Source: Alphaproteobacteria bacterium
GTDB taxonomy: Bacteria > Pseudomonadota > Alphaproteobacteria > 16-39-46
Direction: 5' to 3'
NCBI GenBank assembly: GCA_947497675.1
Contig: CANMHY010000019.1
Span: 1 to 8,610, forward strand
DNA: 8,610 nucleotides
The translations under genes and the position numbers were made by a program. A model generated the notes under the pieces. The model saw nothing but the letters and a program-made list of their open reading frames with translations. It was not told the DNA's origin and did not search any database. Below are positions 7,096 through 8,610 of the stretch, piece after piece. Each line of letters starts with the position of its first letter. Position 1 is the stretch's first letter.

Positions 7096-7262
7096 TCCGA
7101 ACTATTATGTATTAATTATCATATTCTACCTCTTTTTTAGAGAAATCAAGTTAAAATAACATAAAAAAATTAAAAGTCCCCTGATTCTGGTTTTTAAAGG
7201 TGAGAAAAACTAAGTTTTATTCAGAGTCTCTGTCAAAGCTTTTTTGAGTTTTCTGTGAGGGG

Positions 7263-7322
7263 TCACGCCTTAAAATTTTCTAAGAACTCTTTATATTCCG
7301 AAGATACAATTTCATTTACCAT
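7263..7322 (-). pseudogene. Possible N-terminal fragment of a second YhcG/DUF1016-like gene
   Basis: A 19-residue frame begins at an ATG at 7322 and ends at a stop at 7263, reading MVNEIVSSEYKEFLENFKA. Its EYKEFLENFK part resembles how many DUF1016/YhcG proteins begin (an EYxxFLxxxKxRI-like lead). A second short frame in the same phase (7385-7323, 20 residues) precedes it directly. If it belongs to that family, it lies downstream of the fragment at 7424-7655, the wrong order for a single gene, which would mean a rearrangement or two copies. The match is short and chance is quite possible. Confidence 0.25.
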
Positions 7323-7442
7323 TTAAATTTTCATCCCATCCCCATTTTCTCTAGAAGACAACTCATTATTGAGAGCTTTACTCATGCACTTTCTAATTGA
7401 CTTCGTTTAAAATAGCCAGGTCTTCACCCCCCCTCCTGAATT

Positions 7443-7463
7443 TCTGCGACAACTTGTCGCAGA
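7443..7463. repeat. 21-base perfect palindrome in the nuclease-family remnant
   Basis: TCTGCGACAA and TTGTCGCAGA, exact reverse complements, flank one central C. On the minus strand this encodes the LRQVVAE part of the remnant. It lies next to the point where similarity to the family ends and a run of seven C (7427-7433) begins. A stable hairpin is possible on either strand, but without a T-tract there is no clear terminator. Confidence 0.7.
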
Positions 7464-7509
7464 TTTAGGAACTCTTTGTATTCTATATAAAATCGACGAA
7501 TATCCCAAA

Positions 7510-7527
7510 GATTTTCTGCAGAAAATC
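7510..7527. repeat. 18-base perfect palindrome in the nuclease-family remnant
   Basis: GATTTTCTG is followed directly by its reverse complement CAGAAAATC, with a PstI-like CTGCAG centre. It encodes the GFSAENL part of the YhcG/DUF1016 remnant on the minus strand and lies 46 bases from the palindrome at 7443-7463. Confidence 0.7.
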
Positions 7528-7695
7528 CATAGGTGACATTCGGAAAATGACGGGCTAAATCTTGAGCCAAACGCTCGATGATTGATTTTATCTACCTAAT
7601 ATTTCTCTTGAGCCTCGACAATTTTTTGACCACGACTCCAATAAGATTTATTTTTTTAATTTTTGTCTAGGGCAACACTTTCCACGTAAATAAAG

Positions 7696-7734
7696 GATAG
7701 GATCTTGATTTTTTAAAAGCTACCCGATAGGATC
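7696..7734. repeat. 9-base direct repeat upstream of secB
   Basis: GATAGGATC occurs at 7696-7704 and again at 7726-7734, exactly 30 bases apart (close to three helical turns). Both copies are within 110 bases of the secB start. The spacing would suit two sites on the same face of the helix for a regulator, but two copies of nine bases can also arise by chance. Confidence 0.35.
7705..7733 (+). promoter_or_regulatory. secB: Weak candidate promoter for secB
   Basis: TTGATT (7705-7710) and TAGGAT (7728-7733) are separated by 17 bases, each matching four of six consensus positions, about 70 bases before the secB start. The second box falls in the downstream copy of the direct repeat GATAGGATC. 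A second weak pair, TTGACC (7626-7631) and TATTTT (7649-7654), lies further upstream. Neither is convincing alone. Confidence 0.25.
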
Positions 7735-7803
7735 CCAAAAGAGGAAAAACCTTAAGAGGGTTACCGCATTATTAGAAATAGAAATTGAGAGAAAGAGGAA
7801 AAA

Positions 7804-8361
7804 ATGTCAACAACGCCCCCAGTAGATCAACCCAATCAAGATCTTAATCAAGCTTTAAATACGCTTCTTGCAACGCCTCTTCAGGTTCAAGCCCAATATA
7901 TCAAAGATCTTTCCTTTGAAAATCCACGGGTGCTTGAGATCTTAGGAAAAGGTCTCACAACGCCGCCTCAATTAGCGGTTAATATCGAAGTGCAAGCGCA
8001 AGGTATTGGGGAAAATCATTATGAAGTGATTTTGAATACGAGTGTTAAAGCGGGCGGCCCTGAGAACGCAGATCAAAAAAAAGAAGATAAAGATGTTGGA
8101 GCCGCTGAGGGACTTTTTTTTCTTATTGAGCTTTCTTATGGCGGTGTTTTTTCTCTCCCAAAGCTTCCTCCGGAGGTCTTAAAGCCTTTCTTGTTGATTG
8201 AGTGTCCAAGGCTTTTGTTTCCGTTTGTGCGTGGCATAATTTCGGATATCACAAAAGACAGTGGGCTTCCTCCCGTCCTTTTGGCACCTGTTAATTTCCT
8301 TGAGCTTTATGAAAAAGGAGCTCAAGCGTCAAAAGAAGCAGAGGCACCCTCAAAATCTTAA
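7804..8361 (+). CDS. secB: Protein-export chaperone SecB
   Basis: SecB is the tetrameric cytoplasmic chaperone that keeps preproteins unfolded and hands them to SecA for Sec translocation. The 185-residue product has the family core: QYIKDLSFENP at 31-41, an FLIELSYGGVF strand at 106-116, and the highly conserved IECPRLLFPFVRGIISDIT at 132-150, followed by GLPPVLLAPVNFLELY. The ATG is supported by AGAGG (7794-7798) five bases upstream. It is longer than typical alphaproteobacterial SecB. A charged linker at about 83-100 (GGPENADQKKEDKDVGAAEG) interrupts the usual strand connection, and the termini are Pro/Gln-rich at the N-end and Ala/Glu/Lys/Ser-rich at the C-end. It is transcribed away from the T6SS operon and ends one base before the gmk stop on the other strand. 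Confidence 0.96.
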   Translation: MSTTPPVDQPNQDLNQALNTLLATPLQVQAQYIKDLSFENPRVLEILGKGLTTPPQLAVNIEVQAQGIGENHYEVILNTSVKAGGPENADQKKEDKDVGAAEGLFFLIELSYGGVFSLPKLPPEVLKPFLLIECPRLLFPFVRGIISDITKDSGLPPVLLAPVNFLELYEKGAQASKEAEAPSKS

Positions 8362-8362
8362 G

Positions 8363-8610
8363 CTATCTGCCATATCTTAGGCCTTTTACAAAATTAGAAA
8401 GGCCGATTTGACGGGATTTTCGAAGCCGTTCTCCTTGAACAATGGATTTTACGGCTTCAATGCTGTGGTCGAGATTTTCATTGACAATGACATAGTCATA
8501 TTCAGCCCAATGGCTCATTTCATCGGCTGCTTTTTCCATGCGTTTTGCGACAACGTCATTGCTATCTTGCGCCCGGGTTTTAAGCCGTTTTTCAAGCTCT
8601 GCTGTTGAAG
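8363..8610 (-). CDS. gmk: Guanylate kinase, C-terminal part (5' end beyond right edge)
   Basis: Guanylate kinase phosphorylates GMP to GDP with ATP in nucleotide metabolism. The minus strand reads 81 residues to a TAG at 8365-8363. They are the C-terminal end of the family: ELEKRLKTRAQDSNDVVAKR (part of the lid and following helix), MEKAADEMSHWAEYDYVIVN, then a helix ending ERLRKSRQIGLSNFVKGL. The MSHWAEYDYVIVN block is characteristic of alphaproteobacterial Gmk. The P-loop and GMP-binding region lie outside the window. The gene converges on secB with a single base between the stop codons, so any terminators must lie inside the opposite coding sequences. Confidence 0.95.
   Translation of the reverse strand, partial: STAELEKRLKTRAQDSNDVVAKRMEKAADEMSHWAEYDYVIVNENLDHSIEAVKSIVQGERLRKSRQIGLSNFVKGLRYGR
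8380..8404. repeat. Inverted repeat at the secB/gmk convergent junction
   Basis: GGCCTTT (8380-8386) and AAAGGCC (8398-8404) form a 7-base perfect stem around an 11-base loop, 19 bases after the secB stop and inside the 3' end of gmk (coding GLSNFVKGL). No T-run follows on either strand, so it is not a standard terminator. It might weaken read-through between the two convergent genes. Confidence 0.35.

Larger units (their letters stand above)
7424..7655 (-). pseudogene. Decayed N-terminal part of a YhcG/DUF1016-family (PDDEXK nuclease-like) gene
   Basis: The minus strand encodes two adjoining pieces of the DUF1016 N-terminal domain in different frames. The first (7655-7599) reads SYWSRGQKIVEAQEKY and then hits a TAG. 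The second (from about 7591 to the TGA at 7424) reads IIERLAQDLARHFPNV, then GFSAENLWDIRRFYIEY, then LRQVVAEI. The intact family has a continuous YWxIGxxIVExQE...GWGxxxIERLxxDL...GFSxxNLWxMRxFY...LxQxVAEIPWGHN. Here the GWG block is destroyed and an extra A in an A-run (GATAAAATC) shifts the frame. After VAEI the text becomes QEGG and stops, where WGHN should follow, and the C-terminal nuclease domain is missing. YhcG proteins are PD-(D/E)XK-superfamily proteins, often found near restriction or other mobile defence genes. The gene is clearly dead. The family call rests on recognised motifs, not a search. Confidence 0.75.
7017..7803. other. 787-base intergenic region with promoters and a decayed gene
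   Basis: This divergent gap separates the T6SS operon from secB. From left to right it holds the inverted repeat and likely promoter zone of tssB (to about 7140); an A+T-rich stretch with two small adjacent palindromes (7206-7218 and 7222-7232) and no gene; fragmentary minus-strand coding remnants (7263-7655), part of them clearly from a YhcG/DUF1016-family gene; and the secB promoter zone with a 9-base direct repeat. There are no intact genes. Every frame is interrupted and no start has a plausible ribosome binding site with a long frame. Confidence 0.7.

Noticed and set aside
7200..7250. Adjacent small palindromes (7206-7218 and 7222-7232) as a terminator or small RNA
   Set aside because: Arms of five to six bases in A+T-rich sequence, without a T-run or a gene feeding into them; compatible with chance.
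7654..7738. Minus-strand reading DPIG...KNQDPILYLRGK upstream of the YhcG-like remnant
   Set aside because: Short, interrupted by a stop and in a different frame from the remnant. The repeated DPI comes from the GATAGGATC direct repeat and no family could be recognised.
8408..8608. Plus-strand 66-codon frame near the right edge
   Set aside because: It is antisense to the conserved gmk C-terminus and has no independent support.

Overview
The window is an AT-rich stretch of bacterial DNA. The alphaproteobacterial-type SecB and the C-terminus of guanylate kinase, together with the base composition, suggest an alphaproteobacterium. A host-associated lineage such as Holosporales would fit, but that placement is inference from composition and gene style, not from a search.

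Layout. About seven eighths of the coding sequence is one minus-strand operon for the contractile core of a type VI secretion system (T6SS). In transcription order, right to left, it runs tssB (7016-6468), tssC (6394-4913), a first Hcp-like gene (4821-4324), a second Hcp-like gene (4261-3638), tssE (3623-3105), tssF (3093-1279) and tssG (1315-284). After a 238-base gap comes the start of another minus-strand gene (from position 45, leaving the window) behind a strong ribosome binding site. TssB and TssC form the sheath, Hcp the inner tube, and TssE, TssF and TssG the wedge part of the baseplate. Genes for the membrane complex (TssJLM), TssK, the ClpV ATPase, TssA, VgrG and PAAR are not in the window. 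They may lie beyond the left edge or elsewhere.

The 787-base gap right of tssB holds a perfect 12-bp inverted repeat just upstream of tssB, a likely operator or 5'-leader hairpin. It also holds the decayed, frameshifted N-terminal part of a YhcG/DUF1016-family (PD-(D/E)XK nuclease-like) gene. Two long perfect palindromes sit inside that remnant. To the right, secB (plus strand, 7804-8361) meets the 3' end of gmk (minus strand, stop at 8363) tail to tail with one base between the stop codons.

The most interesting points are two strongly diverged Hcp-like paralogues side by side in one T6SS operon, each behind its own Shine-Dalgarno and its own small inverted repeat; the inverted repeat in front of the operon; and the palindrome-bearing nuclease-family remnant. 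I see no entirely new system. The T6SS core is recognisable, and its novelty would lie in the dual tube proteins. No tRNA, rRNA, CRISPR array or intact insertion sequence was seen.
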